Positions 48,201-59,747 of a DNA stretch of 64,000 nucleotides are shown piece after piece (within the stretch, counting starts at the first letter, position 1; every line of letters starts with the position of its first letter). The translations under genes were made by a program, and so were the position numbers. The DNA is from Medicago truncatula (Eukaryota > Streptophyta > Magnoliopsida > Fabales > Fabaceae). Location of the stretch: positions 11,542,001 to 11,606,000 of the forward strand of contig NC_053043.1 in the NCBI RefSeq assembly GCF_003473485.1. Reading direction: 5' to 3'. Under the pieces are notes generated by a model that saw nothing but the letters and a program-made list of their open reading frames with translations, made no database searches and had not been told where the DNA came from.

Positions 48201-51200
48201 AGGCCATATCTGCTATGGCTTGGGGAACAGAAACTTGTCCCAAGGTTCGGCTTCTCGTTTAATTCATCTTGTTGACTTTATTTTCGTAGTTATTGTATTC
48301 AGCTTTATATCATATTCCAATAGAATTGCAAGTTCATGATTATATATAATGAGATTCATCCCGTGATAGGTAACTCTGTACTTAAACTTCTCACCCCCTA
48401 TTGATAAGTTAAATGTCTTGATGTGTTCTTAATTTATCGTTAATGATAACATAAATCTCGCTGTCTAATGAATAGATGGTGACTAAGATACATCAAGTCT
48501 GTGTCGTGTCTGTGTTTGTCTTGTATCCGGTGTCTCTGTCAGATTCTGTGCTTTTTAGGCTAACTTCAATCTAACAGTATTCACAGTGCAAATATTTTTC
48601 ATTCTAACAGTATTCACAGTGCATATATTTTTCTATCATTTCTAATTGTAAATTTGGGATGAACTTTTGCAGGTTGAGAAGATTTTCGGCCCTGGAAATC
48701 AATATGTCACAGCTGCAAAAATGATACTTCAAGTAAGCGAGTTTATATTTTACATTTGTATCCCTTGATTTGTATCCATATCCCTGTATCCTCTACTGCA
48801 TTTCATAATTTGAATCTAAAAGCTTCTTTCTCTTTTCTTTTTCAAAATCATGTACAGAATAGTGAAGCCATGGTTTCAATTGACATGCCGGCTGGTCCAT
48901 CTGAAGTTTTAGTCATTGCGGACAAGCATGCAATTCCATCTCACGTAGCTGCTGATTTGCTTTCCCAGGTTTAATGAGTTTTAAACTCTCCTATTTGGTA
49001 TACAAACATTATTCACTAATTCATTTTCACAATGAAAACTGTTATCTTTTTCATCCTTAAAAATTATAATCGTATTCTAGTGTAATTTATACATTATTCT
49101 AAAAGCTTATATATGTCTATTTTCTACGTTATGATCCCAAAGTTCAATATATGATTCATAATATTTGTCGCATATACGTCATAAGAATTAATTGATAATT
49201 AATCACTAATATCTAGAAATCAACCAAATTTGTAAACACTAAATTGACTCCTTACCTTTTCAGATTTCTTGTATATTGCTAATAGCTTCAAAACTAATTT
49301 ACAATTTCAGGCTGAGCATGGCCCTGATAGTCAAGTTGTTCTTGTGATTGCTGGAGACGGTGTGGATCAGAATGCAATTCAGGAGGAGGTCAGCAAGCAG
49401 TGTCAGAGTCTTCCAAGAGGTGAATTTGCCGCAAAAGCACTGAGCCACAGTTTTATCGTGCATGCACGTGATATGCTTGAGGTCAGTCCTTTGTCCAAAT
49501 TTTTGTCTTTGACCCCTTAAAGCAGATTGATGAGTAAGGCCTTGTTTGGATAAGCAGGTCAATTAAGCCCTTATAACATAAGCACTTATCATATAAGGGT
49601 TTATGTATAAGTTATTACAACAAAAGATAAAATAAAGTCAAATTGTTTTCATATAAGCTATAAGTTGTTTTCATAAGCTATCATGGAGAACTTTTGGAAA
49701 TAAGCTGAAAATAGCTTATAGGCATGCCATGCTGTTTTCATAAGCTCTCTAAAACAGTCTCACAAGTGCTTATGCTAGTAGATAATCTCAAATAAACCAA
49801 TCCAAACAATCCCTTAACAAGAAGTATCTGCATCTATGCATTGTACAACAAATGGTGTTACACATAGCATGTTGTACTTGTGTCCCGGGTGTTTATAAAC
49901 TTGTTATTAGGGAAAATCAACCAAAGAGTGCAATAATGAATTACTTAAATCAATATTCATTGTCGCCTTGTATTAGCTAATAAAGTTATAAGTTAATATG
50001 CAATCTCTATATTTTATACTGCAAAGTATATCAATTTGAGAAATATAGGCTCAGCCCAGTAATACAAATAAAAAGCACATTTTACAATAAGTTTTCTTGA
50101 AACATTTATGCAGCATTAATGTGAAATTATCTATGTATATGTCAAAATTGTTGGGGTAACCTTGGCGCAACTGGTAAAGTTGTTGTCATGTGACTGGAAG
50201 GTCACGGGTTCAACTCCTGGAAACAGCCTCTTGTGTAAAAAACAAAGTAAGGCTGCGTACAATACACCAAATGGTGGGACCCTTCCCAGACCCTGCGTAT
50301 GCGGGAGCTTTAGTGCACCGGATTGCCCTTTTATATGTCAAAATTCCTTACTACCTATGGAAGACTTTAAAATTTGACCTTAAATTATCGTTCTATTTTT
50401 GTGTTTGTTTTTAATTAGTTAAACAGTATATACTTAATTACTACTCCTTTAGCTTGTAAGTCTCAATCCACCAACATCTATATTGGAGTTTCAGAAGTAA
50501 AGATTAGTTTTGCATCTTCCAGGCTATCACTTTCTCAAACATGTATGCACCTGAGCATTTAATCATCAACGTAAAAGATGCAGAGAAGTGGGAGAGTTTT
50601 ATTGAGAATGCAGGTAAAATAGTCTGGATTTTTCTTGTTGGTGTATTTTTTTTATGTCTGCATTCCGCAACCCCTTAGGCTTTGTTTGCGAGTTTGGAGG
50701 GGAAGGGAGGGGAAGGCTTAGGAAAAAAGGAATGAGCAAGTGGAAGAAATAGAAGAAAATGGGAGAGGAGAGCTTTGGGGGGTTAACTTTTCTTCATAAT
50801 ACAAAACCCTCCTCATTTGGAGGAACTAAAAAATTGTATTGGAGGAGGGTTTTGGGGGGTTTTGGAGGGTTAATAAGAATTCTTCAAATTTAATTTATGT
50901 TGTTATAATATTTTTAAAATTAAAAATAAAGTAATCATATGCATTAATTTACCATTCTCTAAAAAACTACTCTTTTAAAAAATTTGTAAGATTTCTCTAT
51001 TTTTCTTCATATTTTGCACTCCTCAAAACCTTTCCTTTCCTTCCCCTCCAAACTCGCAAACAAAGCCTTAGAGGATTCAATTCTGAACGTGTCCTTGAAT
51101 TGATGACAATCCAATTGCCTGTGCAGGTTCTGTGTTTTTAGGGTCGTGGACACCGGAGAGTGTCGGTGATTATGCAAGTGGGACAAACCATGTCCTTCCT

Positions 51201-51404
51201 ACTTATGGATATGCAAGAATGTATAGTGGCGTGTCATTGGACTCTTTCCTCAAGTACATAACTGTACAGTCTCTCACAGAGGAAGGTCTAAGAAAACTTG
51301 GACCATATGTAGAAACCATGGCTGAAGTTGAAGGACTTGAAGCGCACAAGCGAGCCGTTACCTTGAGACTTCAGGACATAGAAGCCAGACAGGTTTCAAG
51401 ATGA
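45229..51404 (+). CDS. HDH: Histidinol dehydrogenase, plastid precursor
   Basis: Thirteen exons join in frame to 478 residues: 45229-45447, 45533-45585, 45687-45759, 46236-46337, 47295-47396, 47495-47566, 47993-48055, 48203-48244, 48673-48732, 48858-48968, 49311-49481, 50523-50613, 51127-51404. The enzyme oxidises L-histidinol to L-histidine in two NAD-dependent steps, the last step of histidine synthesis, in plastids. Family motifs are present: [40 protein letters not shown]. By alignment with HisD, the zinc ligands are Gln299 and His302 (SQAEHG), Asp401 ([11 protein letters not shown]) and His460 ([10 protein letters not shown]), and the catalytic pair is Glu367-His368 (APEHL). Residues 1 to about 40 are rich in Ser, Thr, Asn and basic residues, like a transit peptide. 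Several introns carry MITEs and intron 11 a SINE, none touching splice sites. Confidence 0.95.
46601..46903. mobile_element. Tourist-like MITE in HDH intron 4
   Basis: Starts GGATATGTTTGGTTCC and ends GAACCAAACAGACAC, with TAA on both sides (46598-46600, 46904-46906). It is 303 bp with no coding capacity. A TAA duplication with GGNNNTGTTTGG ends points to PIF/Harbinger. A second tgtttg...caaacacatgc structure follows immediately (about 46907-47074) and may be another, older copy. Confidence 0.75.
47605..47955. mobile_element. MITE in HDH intron 6
   Basis: Starts GAGCATCCACAATGGAGAC and ends near CCTACCAATGTGGTC, which are inverted relatives. Internal gggtctta and taggtacc words are also symmetrical. 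Flanks are TTA and CTA, so the duplication is degraded or the ends are off by a base. GAGCATC(C)ACAATGG ends are common in plant Tourist-like MITEs. Confidence 0.6.
49538..49814. mobile_element. Tourist-like MITE in HDH intron 11
   Basis: Starts GGCCTTGTTTGGATAAGC and ends ATCCAAACAATCCCT, flanked by TAA (49535-49537, 49815-49817). It is 277 bp and contains repeated ataagct words. The same family appears in a DCL2 intron (23938-24192), and related ataagctatagctta text lies in the PPR gene intron near 58430. Confidence 0.75.
50150..50331 (+). mobile_element. Au-type tRNA-derived SINE in HDH intron 11
   Basis: The body starts ttggggtaaccttggcgcaa and has a pol III A box (TTGGCGCAACTGG) and B box (GGTTCAACTCC) in tRNA-like spacing. 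It continues with the Au family body (aaggctgcgtacaatacacc, ggtgggacccttcccagacc) and ends in gccctttt. A perfect 14 bp target duplication, tatatgtcaaaatt, flanks it (50136-50149 and 50332-50345). The perfect duplication indicates a young insertion. Short frames over it are not genes. Confidence 0.92.
50678..51067. mobile_element. Tourist-like MITE in HDH intron 12
   Basis: Terminal inverted repeats of about 30 bp (GGCTTTGTTTGCGAGTTTGG... and its reverse complement ending CGCAAACAAAGCC) are nearly perfect. TTA flanks both ends (50675-50677, 51068-51070). It is 390 bp. The same family sits in the PPR gene intron at 57768-58133. Confidence 0.85.
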
Positions 51405-52790
51405 TCCATCAATCCTTTGCAAGCTGTTAGCTCTAAATTTATGCAAACTTTTGAGCCATTTGCTTGATGATATTACTTGGATGGCTAGATTTGTGTAGCA
51501 TTTGTAGCCACAGTTGCCACTCTACATCTTTGTAACAATAGCTGCATTTATGTACTATAGTAGTTGTATAATTCTTAATAAAGAAGAGGGAACCCTTAAT
51601 AACACCATCAGTCTCGTCTCAGTTGCGATCAAAGTTGTGCAGTGGGTGATTGCTCATCAGTATCACCCCCTTATATGCTCAAATCTTCAGATAAAATACA
51701 CTATTAGAAGTTCGCTTCCAATAAAATGCCGCATTTTAAGGGGATTGGATGAGCAATCACGATTCTAATGTATCACTTTAAAATTAAATAGAGAAAGTAG
51801 TTATAATGTGGTTCTGATGAACTTGAAGAGCTCGACAACCTGATCTAAACAAATTAAATTGGTGTAAACTGATTAGTTTCGCTTACTTTTCTCCGTTTTT
51901 GATATGAATTGAATCAACAACTAGTCAAGTCTGAGTTAGGTTTGATATCTCTTAACAAATTAAATTGACATATTAAAACTATTCCTGTCAATTTCGATTT
52001 TTTTTTTTTTTTTTTAAGAATTGTCACTTTTTATGTGAATAGCATCGTTAACTAACTGGCCCCACTATGACTGTTGTTTCCATGACGGGAAGGGAAAGTA
52101 ACCATAGCCCACCAATTTAGAACAATTTCTTGTGTCAATGTAAATTCAACTTTCAAGAATTCAATCATTAAGACTACTTTGGTAAGGTTCACATTTTTGT
52201 TTTAAAAAGAGAGTAAAACTTGGGTTTAAAAAAGTATTAATAAGAAAGTTGGAGTAGAAAAAAAAACATTCGTAAGATGACTTGGCTTGTTCACATGAAG
52301 CCATAACTATATAAGTAAACAACAATCAATTTAGTCTTCTAAGAATCACTATCTCTTATACTTGACTTAGTCCAAGTATATGAAAGTAATAATAATTCAT
52401 TCGTAAACGGTATAAAATCCATCAAGTTGGTCTCAAAAACTACATGAAATCCATCAAATTATACTATGGTATTACAATTGATACTGAGAATTAAAGAGAC
52501 ATATTGCATACAGTTTAAGTGTTATTTACTATTTTTGGTAAAAAAAGTTGATCTTAAATTTTTCATAAAGCTTTAGTTTTAGGAACTAAATATGAGATAG
52601 GATGACGCTTTATTCTGACGTATATATTGTACTATATTCAAGGTCCTCTTTCTGCGAACCTTCAGAACTTGAATTCATTGCATCCACTCAAGTCAACACA
52701 TTCATACAGATGTATAATGTATATATATGAAGATAAGATGCAAACACTAAGGACAAGAGAAGTATAATCATATAATATTTCTTCTATTCC
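51405..52790. other. Intergenic DNA between HDH and the GLTP gene
   Basis: Probable HDH 3' UTR to about 51590, then AT-rich spacer. No gene or clear element was recognised. The last 100 bp before 52791 is probable 5' UTR of the glycolipid-transfer gene. Confidence 0.5.
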
Positions 52791-54831
52791 ATGGCAAGTA
52801 ATGATCAACATGTACATCAGAGAAAAGGGCTTAAAGCATGTGGTGGTTTTCTGACGTGCTTTTCTGCCAATGCCAGAAATGAACAGCAGCAATCCGTACA
52901 TGATCATGTCGACAACAACACTGAGGATATCATAAGAGGAAGAAGAGTGGCTTCCACGACAGCAGTCGATGAAAAGCATCTCGCTAAAATCGCAGATGCA
53001 TTCAAAGAGCTAGCAAATGCCATCGTCAACGAAAATATGATCGAGGTTGCTGCTTTTTCCCGTGCATGTTCTTTTGTAGCTCCCCTTTTTGGTAGTGTTG
53101 GCTTTCATTTCCAGTTCATTGAGATGGATTACGTTACCAAGGTAAGCTACCAGTAAACTAGTTATTATTATTATCAGTATTATTAGTAACATGTATGTGA
53201 ATATGGGATCTTATTTGTTGATATATACACTTACTCATACATGTACGCCGACAGTAATAATTTAAAAAGATGAAATAGATTAATTATAACCATATGTATA
53301 TGTGTCAGTGTTGTGTCAATGTTAAACACAAACACACATACCAAATACGTCTTTAATCTGAAGTGTTGGTAACGCATACATACTTGGATTTTATGTAAGG
53401 AGTGGATGACTTATCTTATTCAATGTTTGTTCTAATAAACTAGTTATTATTAAAATAACATATGTTTGATTTTATTTGTTGACACACACAAAGACTTGGA
53501 ATTTAGAATAGTTCATTGTGAGCTCATCATATATGCCATATTTGATTTGATTATCATATGATTTTGATGGTAATAACAGGTTAATGACATAGCAGAGGCA
53601 TCAAAGTCTTTCAAAACATTACAATCTATGGTTGATCAAGATGTACAAACTAATTCTGTAAGAAAACAAGGGAGCCATTCCAGAAATCTTTTGAAAATAA
53701 AACGTGGACTAGAATTTCTCAAGGTGCTATTTGAACAAGTTCTACTCACAGAGTATGTACATCTTATTCATTTGCTACTTTACCATTTGATGTGTGTCAG
53801 TGTTTAATTTGATATAAGCTTTTCATATTTTGGTTAAAGAAATCCAAAGCATGTCACTATCACCCTTACTTTTAACATCCCTAATTAATGTTTTTAACAT
53901 TAGTGCTAGACAACAATGATTAAACCAACGAAACTCATCTGATAACTGATAAGTATGTGAGTTTAGATACGCTGTAATTTTGAGAATCTTTAAGCATATC
54001 TCTATGAGTATGAGACTTGTTCTAACTTCTAACCTACGCGGACATAGTCACAGACATTGGAAACAGCACATTTACATCGATAAAATTTTAAGACAATGAA
54101 GTAATTCAATGTAATCACACGTATCATTATCGTGTCGGTGTCAAACATTGACAAGTGTCGGAGACCGAGACACACCTTCGATAAAAGATGCTATTGAGGT
54201 TCTAACCTTGGTGAGTTCCAAAGCCCAAGGACTAAAAATAAAATAAATTGAAAGTGGAAAATTGGATGACAGAAAAAGATCCCACTTACAATTCTTTAAC
54301 CTTTGCAATTTAGGCTGCGTGGGAAAAGTGTCGTTGGACTAATATTGACTTTTGTGTTAACCTCAATAATGTAGTCTTTTTTGTTTAAGACAAGTTTTGA
54401 TTAGGTTTGGTAGTACATGACAGTGATAGTGAATTATATGTTCCGATGTGTTTTGGCAGGGGAAATTCTATGAAGGATGCAGTTTCTAAGGCTTACACAC
54501 AGATATTTAATTCATATCATGGTTGGGCTCTCAGAAAGGCTGTTGCTGTAAGGTTACATTACCTCCCTACAAAGCAGCAGCTATATAGGAAACTCAGGGA
54601 AGATGGTAAGTATAATATAACATTTGTTACCATCATTTTAAATGTGTTTAGGGCATTTTATGTTCTTCATTATTCTAGTTATTATGATATTTACCTTTTT
54701 TTCTTTCATTGTATTATGCTGCAGAATCTTCAGCAAAGGTCCTAATGGAAACTTATATATCAGAATCCCCGCCTCTACTCCGATACATCGAGAAGATCTT
54801 TCTTGAAAGAGAATTGGGTATAGATTGGTGA
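52791..54831 (+). CDS. ACD11-like glycolipid/sphingolipid transfer protein
   Basis: Four exons (52791-53141, 53580-53752, 54460-54605, 54725-54831) join in frame to 258 residues. The GLTP domain spans about 62-258 and ends LGIDW, as ACD11 does. ACD11 moves ceramide-1-phosphate between membranes; its loss causes runaway cell death in Arabidopsis. Aligned with ACD11 ligand residues Asp60, Lys64, Arg99, Arg103 and His143, this protein has Asp113, Lys117, Arg152, Lys156 and His195, so one phosphate-contacting Arg is Lys here. The N-terminus is about 53 residues longer than ACD11 and includes KACGGFLTCF, a Cys-containing hydrophobic patch. The second intron has a gtgtcgg-rich repeat remnant (about 54115-54180). 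Confidence 0.9.
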
Positions 54832-55612
54832 ACCTTCTAAGTGGATGTGTTTTTTCATTGAGTTGAGTATGTAATAAAGAAGTGTTTTTGTTTGGAATCT
54901 TTTTGATAGAGTAATTAATTTCTTTGGTTTGTAACAACCATTTTTGCTGTAATTGAATGAGCATCATTTTTTGTGCGACGGGTAAATTAATTTCCTAAGT
55001 ACAACGAGGGAGAAAGAAGAAAATATGAAATTTAGGTTTGGCCTTAAACTAAATAGGCACGTAGTATGCAAAAAAAAAAGAAAAAGAAAAAGTATTACAT
55101 GGCCAAATTCTTCCAATGTTATTCAATACTTCATGCTAATCAAGGAACCAACATGGGATTGTATACTTGGGGGTACAATCTTGGAAATCTCAAATAAAAA
55201 ACCAAGAAAAAATAGCCCTCCCCTTTCCTCTAAAACTAGATTTTTCCTGTTATTATTCATGTAAGAATGAAGAATTCTATATACAACTTTACTATGATGA
55301 CTTTATCTAGTATGAGCTTGCTAACAGATCCTATAACGAATTAAATTATCAGAATCTATATGAGATTCGTAAGAGAAAGAAACCGTACTCTTTTCATTGA
55401 ACTCACATGTTTCAAGACACAGAATCCCATTGCAGAAAAACTTGAGTATGTTGCCCAATCAACACGAGTGTGAATTCATCACATGGCCATAACCATATAT
55501 GTTCTTCACCTCAGCCGCAGAGCTATAATGGCTTAGACGAAAAAAACCTGAGAATTACAAACAGCATCTGCGCAATGAATGTATATCAATGATTTTGTTT
55601 TCTATCACTATA
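54832..55612. other. Convergent spacer between the GLTP and PPR genes
   Basis: Holds the probable 3' UTRs of both genes, which converge here, plus a short purine-rich run (55070-55092). No gene or element was recognised. Confidence 0.5.
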
Positions 55613-58600
55613 TCATTGTAAAGGGCTAACAACCCATCCTGTAATTGGGTTCTGTCTGCGAACTCTCAACTTCCCGTGCCTACCACTTTGCAATCGCTCA
55701 AGCACTGCATATGTTATTGAATCTGGTGTCAGTCCTTGTTGCTTAAGTTTTGCATAAAGGTCCACTGCCTCGGCAGTTCTTCCAGATCTTTCAAGACAGT
55801 CGAGTAAAATATTATATGTTACCAAGTTAGGAGAGCATCCCTCGGCAATCATTTCATCGAATAAGCTACACGCCATCTCAACTTTATCCGTCTTGCCAAA
55901 ACACTCAATAAGTGTACTATAAGTTACAACATCAGGATTTAATCCTTTCTCTTGCATCTCTTTAAATCTCATGTGAGCTTCGTCAACATCTCCATTCTTT
56001 CCGAGGCAGTTGATCAAACTGTTATAGGAAATAACATCGGGCTGACAATTACTATTCTCTAGCTCTTCGAAAATTTTAACAGCACTGTCAACTCTTCCAG
56101 CCCGTCCATAGCTGGAGATCAGAATATTGTATGTGAATATGTCTGGTGGAGGGCCATCTTGTTTCATCTTTTCGTAAAGATCATGGATATGCGATACTTG
56201 TTTTAACCTACCAAGAGCTGTGAATACTGTATTATACATGATAGTATCAGTAGTTATACACTTTTCATGAAATCTATTCAGAAGATCTATTGCTTCAGCT
56301 ATTTTACCACTACTGCATAAACTCTCCAACATGGACATGTAGGCATCTTTATCACCCTTGTCATGAACGTTCCACATGTTGCAAAATAGCCTATGTGCTT
56401 CAGAGGAATGGCCCAATTTGCTTAAAGTCCTTACAAAATATGCATATATCTGCTTATTCATATATTTTTTCGACATCTCCACAATATTGTCAAGCTTATT
56501 AAGCTGTCCTTCAGCAACCAAAACATTCAAAAGCACACTGTACGTAAATTCATTAGGCTGACAACCATTCTCAACCATTTTTGAGAAGAGCAGGACGGCC
56601 TTGTCCGCCATCCGCCCCTTGGCAAGTGCCTCAATCATAGTATTATAAGCAATCAAATTTAGAGTGAAGCCCTTTTCTAACATTGCCTGAAAGAGTGCTA
56701 GCGACTCGTCAGTTTTGCCGGCTTTTCCAGTCATTCTGATCATAATGGTGTATGTGAACGTATCAGGCTCACAATGCCTCCGCTTCATGTCCTCAAAAAC
56801 TTTATATGCTTTATCTACCTGCCAAAATATTGAAATACACTATAATTGGTGAACAGAATCAACAGAAGTAACATGTGTTTCTCAAAAACAATGTACAGAA
56901 TTTAATTAATTCACACAAATCTGATCCGGCATTGACAGTGAAACATACCCACACAAAATTCAGACAAGCCCAAAGTAAACAATTTCATAAAAATAAAATA
57001 TAAATAAGAAGTAAATTGATGTTCCGTTACCATTATCATAACTTGTACTGCCCTAAATCATGTTGAGTTAACAAAACAGAACATACAAATAAACTGTATT
57101 TGATGCAAATTAAAAGTAAGACAGGTAATTGTAAAAAATAAAATAAGAAAAGTAAAAAAGTGATATATTTTGCTTCAGTGAAAAAGGGTGGAACAAAAAT
57201 ACAGTCTTTGTGAGCCAAAAGCTACATCAGTCCCTAACTCTCCCCAAATTCCAATATATTGAAGGAATGGTTTAGTATAGATAGCTTGTGATCAGAACGA
57301 TCACAGTAGGAATGTCACACTATATTACTCTCCCTGTGTAACTGTCCAACTGTATTAACTAGCAACTGCCAGTCACCTAGGGATGCTGACTGACACATGT
57401 AAGTCAGCTAGCATATGTCCATAAATACACTCATCAACCTCATGTAACTGATTGAGAAATCATTCTAACAGAATTCAGAAAACAGTTACAACAGAAAAGC
57501 TAAAAGCTCTCTAGATTCATTATATCGCAGTTTTCTATTACAACATAACCTAATTACAATGAATCGCGGATCATAGAAAATAGCTGTTTGTTCAAATTCC
57601 GCTATGATACAGTGTTGTAGCACAGATCTATTTGACTTTTGTACCAAAAAGCGTATTGTGGAACAATATCAGTTTGTTCAACTTCAAATTCCGATACGCT
57701 ATAGTGCTGCTATAGCTGCTATTTGACAACACTGCCTAGTTAACCGCTAGCACCCAACTAACACTAAGGCTATGTTGGGAGTTTGGAGGGGAAGGAAAGG
57801 CTTTAGGGGGATAGAAATATAGGGAAAAATTGAGAAATCTTTCACATTTTTTGAAAGAGTATTTTTTTAGAGTGATAAATTAATGTTTAAGATTAATATA
57901 TTTTTAATTTTAAGAATATTATAACAACATATATTAAATTTGAAGAATTCATATAAACCCTCCCAAACCCCCAAAACCCTCCTCCAATACAACTTTTTAG
58001 TTCCCCAAATGAGGAGGGTTTTATATTTTTGAAGAAAAATAAGCCCCTCCCAATGTCCTCTATTTCTTCCATTTACTCCTTCCTTTTTTTCAAAACCCTC
58101 CCCTCCATTCCCCTCCAAACTCGCAAACAAAGCTAAAGAAACATTTGGGAAAATAAATTAATGAAGGAATGGGGAGAAAATCCGCATAAGTTGTTTCTAT
58201 GAGCATATCATATAAACTATTTTCATAAGTTCTGTCAAAGACTTCACAGAGTATTTGGACAAATTAATGAAATGCTTAGTCAAAAACTACATCATTCCCT
58301 AACTCTCTACCCAAACTCCAATCCAACCTAGTTAACTGCTAGCACCCAACTGACGCTAAGGAAACATTAGGGAAAATAAATTAATGAAATGCTAATTCAA
58401 TAACTGCTTATTATACAAGTGCTTGTGAATAAGCTATAGCTTATTTCTAAGACTTTAGGGAGAATTTGGATAAAAAACAAACTTAGTTCTGCAGCTAGTT
58501 AAAAAACAATTATCGATTTATCGTATAAATACTTATGTATAATATATTTCCACAATGAAAGAGGAATTTCAAGGAAACTCCACATAAGGACACAGCATAA

Positions 58601-59551
58601 ACAATTTATCCTAACTATCATCACAAATGCCTATGTCAACATAATCTGAAGTCCCAACACAGCTTTTCTAACCGCTCCTCTAAATACCCAAACTTTATCC
58701 AAGATGGTATAAGAATCTATATTCATCTCTCCTAAAAACATGCATTGTAATAAAATCTAACCAATTCAAAAGAAACATAAAAATCATCAAAACTAAAAGC
58801 ATATTAAAAGCAAAAATATCCAAAGAAAGAAACAAACCTTTTGATCCTTAGCCAAAGCATCCAAAAGCATATTGAAAGCAAAAATATCCAAAGAATAACC
58901 ACATCTCAACATATCCAAATAAACCCCAAAAGCCTTATCACAATCCCTCAATCTCAAATAGCCTTGAAGCAAACACTTATAACTATAAGCATTAAACCTA
59001 AGTCCCCATTTTTTAACCAACCCAACACACCTATCCAAATCACCAAAAAAACCAATCAAAATATTAACAGTCGAAATCGATCCCTTCACGCCGCGTTTCT
59101 CCATATCATCAAGCAAAGACTCCGTCTGTTCGAATCTAAGCTGGGAAGAGGAGCGTGAGAGGGTAAGGAAAAGACGGTTATAGATGAAAGGGTCGTTTTT
59201 GAGGGAGGGGCAAAAGTGGAAGAATTTGAAAGCGAGGGTAGGGTTTTTGAGGGATTTGAGAATGAGGGAAGCTTCGAGAGGGGTGAGGGGGATGGAGAGG
59301 GATTGGAGATAGTGGGAGAGGTCGGAGAAGGGGTCGGGGAGAGTGGTGGTGGGGGTTGTGGAGAGGAGGATTTGAGTGGCTTTGCAGATGAGGTCAGGGC
59401 GGGGGAGATTGTAGCCGAGAGGGTCGGAGGGGAGAGGTGGTGGTGGGGTTACTTCGGCGGCGAGGGAACGGCCGGTGGGGGAGGTTGAGGTGATCTTTGC
59501 GGTGTATTTTGTGGCGAAGTGGCGGCGGAGATGGTGGTGGTGTGGTTTCAT
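55613..59551 (-). CDS. P-class pentatricopeptide repeat protein, At1g51965/ABO5-like
   Basis: Two exons on the minus strand, 59551-58838 and 56818-55613, join in phase 0 (AKDQK|VDKAYKVFEDMK) to 639 residues. From about residue 135 to 620 there are roughly a dozen PPR repeats of about 35 residues, with words such as TFTYTIMIRMTGKAGKTDES, VISYNSLINCLGKNGDVDEA and LVTYNILLDCLERSGRTAEA. No E, DYW or SMR domain follows, so it is P-class, expected to bind organellar RNA. The His- and basic-rich start (MKPHHHHLRRHFATKYTAKI) suits a mitochondrial transit peptide. Length and N-terminal layout resemble At1g51965 (ABO5, linked to nad2 intron splicing); that match is from memory. The 2 kb intron is long for a PPR gene and holds MITEs. 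Confidence 0.88.
57768..58133. mobile_element. Tourist-like MITE in the PPR gene intron
   Basis: Starts GGCTATGTTGGGAGTTTGG and ends CCAAACTCGCAAACAAAGC, with TAA on both sides (57765-57767, 58134-58136). It is 366 bp and the same family as 50678-51067. The minus-strand frame inside it (57867-58130) is not a gene. Confidence 0.8.
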
Positions 59552-59670
59552 TGGTGGAAGTTGGGTTTTAGTTGTTCATTCAAAGATGTTTCATTCAGTG
59601 ACAAATTACAGTGCTCTGGTAATGAAAGAGTAGACTGCGATATTACTTAAGAGTTTAATTGTAGTGCTCT

Positions 59671-59698
59671 GACAGTGTAAAGTGCACTTTACACTGTC
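59671..59698. repeat. 28 bp perfect palindrome upstream of the PPR gene
   Basis: The stretch is its own reverse complement around the centre GTGCAC, with half-site GACAGTGTAAAGTG. It lies about 120 bp upstream of the PPR start codon. It could be a regulatory site or the remnant of a small inverted-repeat element. Confidence 0.6.
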
Positions 59699-59747
59699 AT
59701 CCAATAGAATTCAGTCATGTCATATCTCTTTAATTGAATTTAAGATT

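Noticed and set aside
50150-50230. Possible functional tRNA gene from the A/B boxes
   Set aside because: The boxes belong to a SINE: no complete cloverleaf, followed by the Au body and flanked by a 14 bp target duplication.
50162-50414. Two overlapping plus-strand frames
   Set aside because: They translate the SINE body, a pol III-derived non-coding element.
57867-58130. Minus-strand 87-codon frame in the PPR intron
   Set aside because: It lies inside a MITE with clear terminal repeats and target duplication.
59216-59488. Plus-strand Gly/Glu-rich frame
   Set aside because: It is the antisense of the Pro/Ser-rich first exon of the PPR gene, which has the matching homology.
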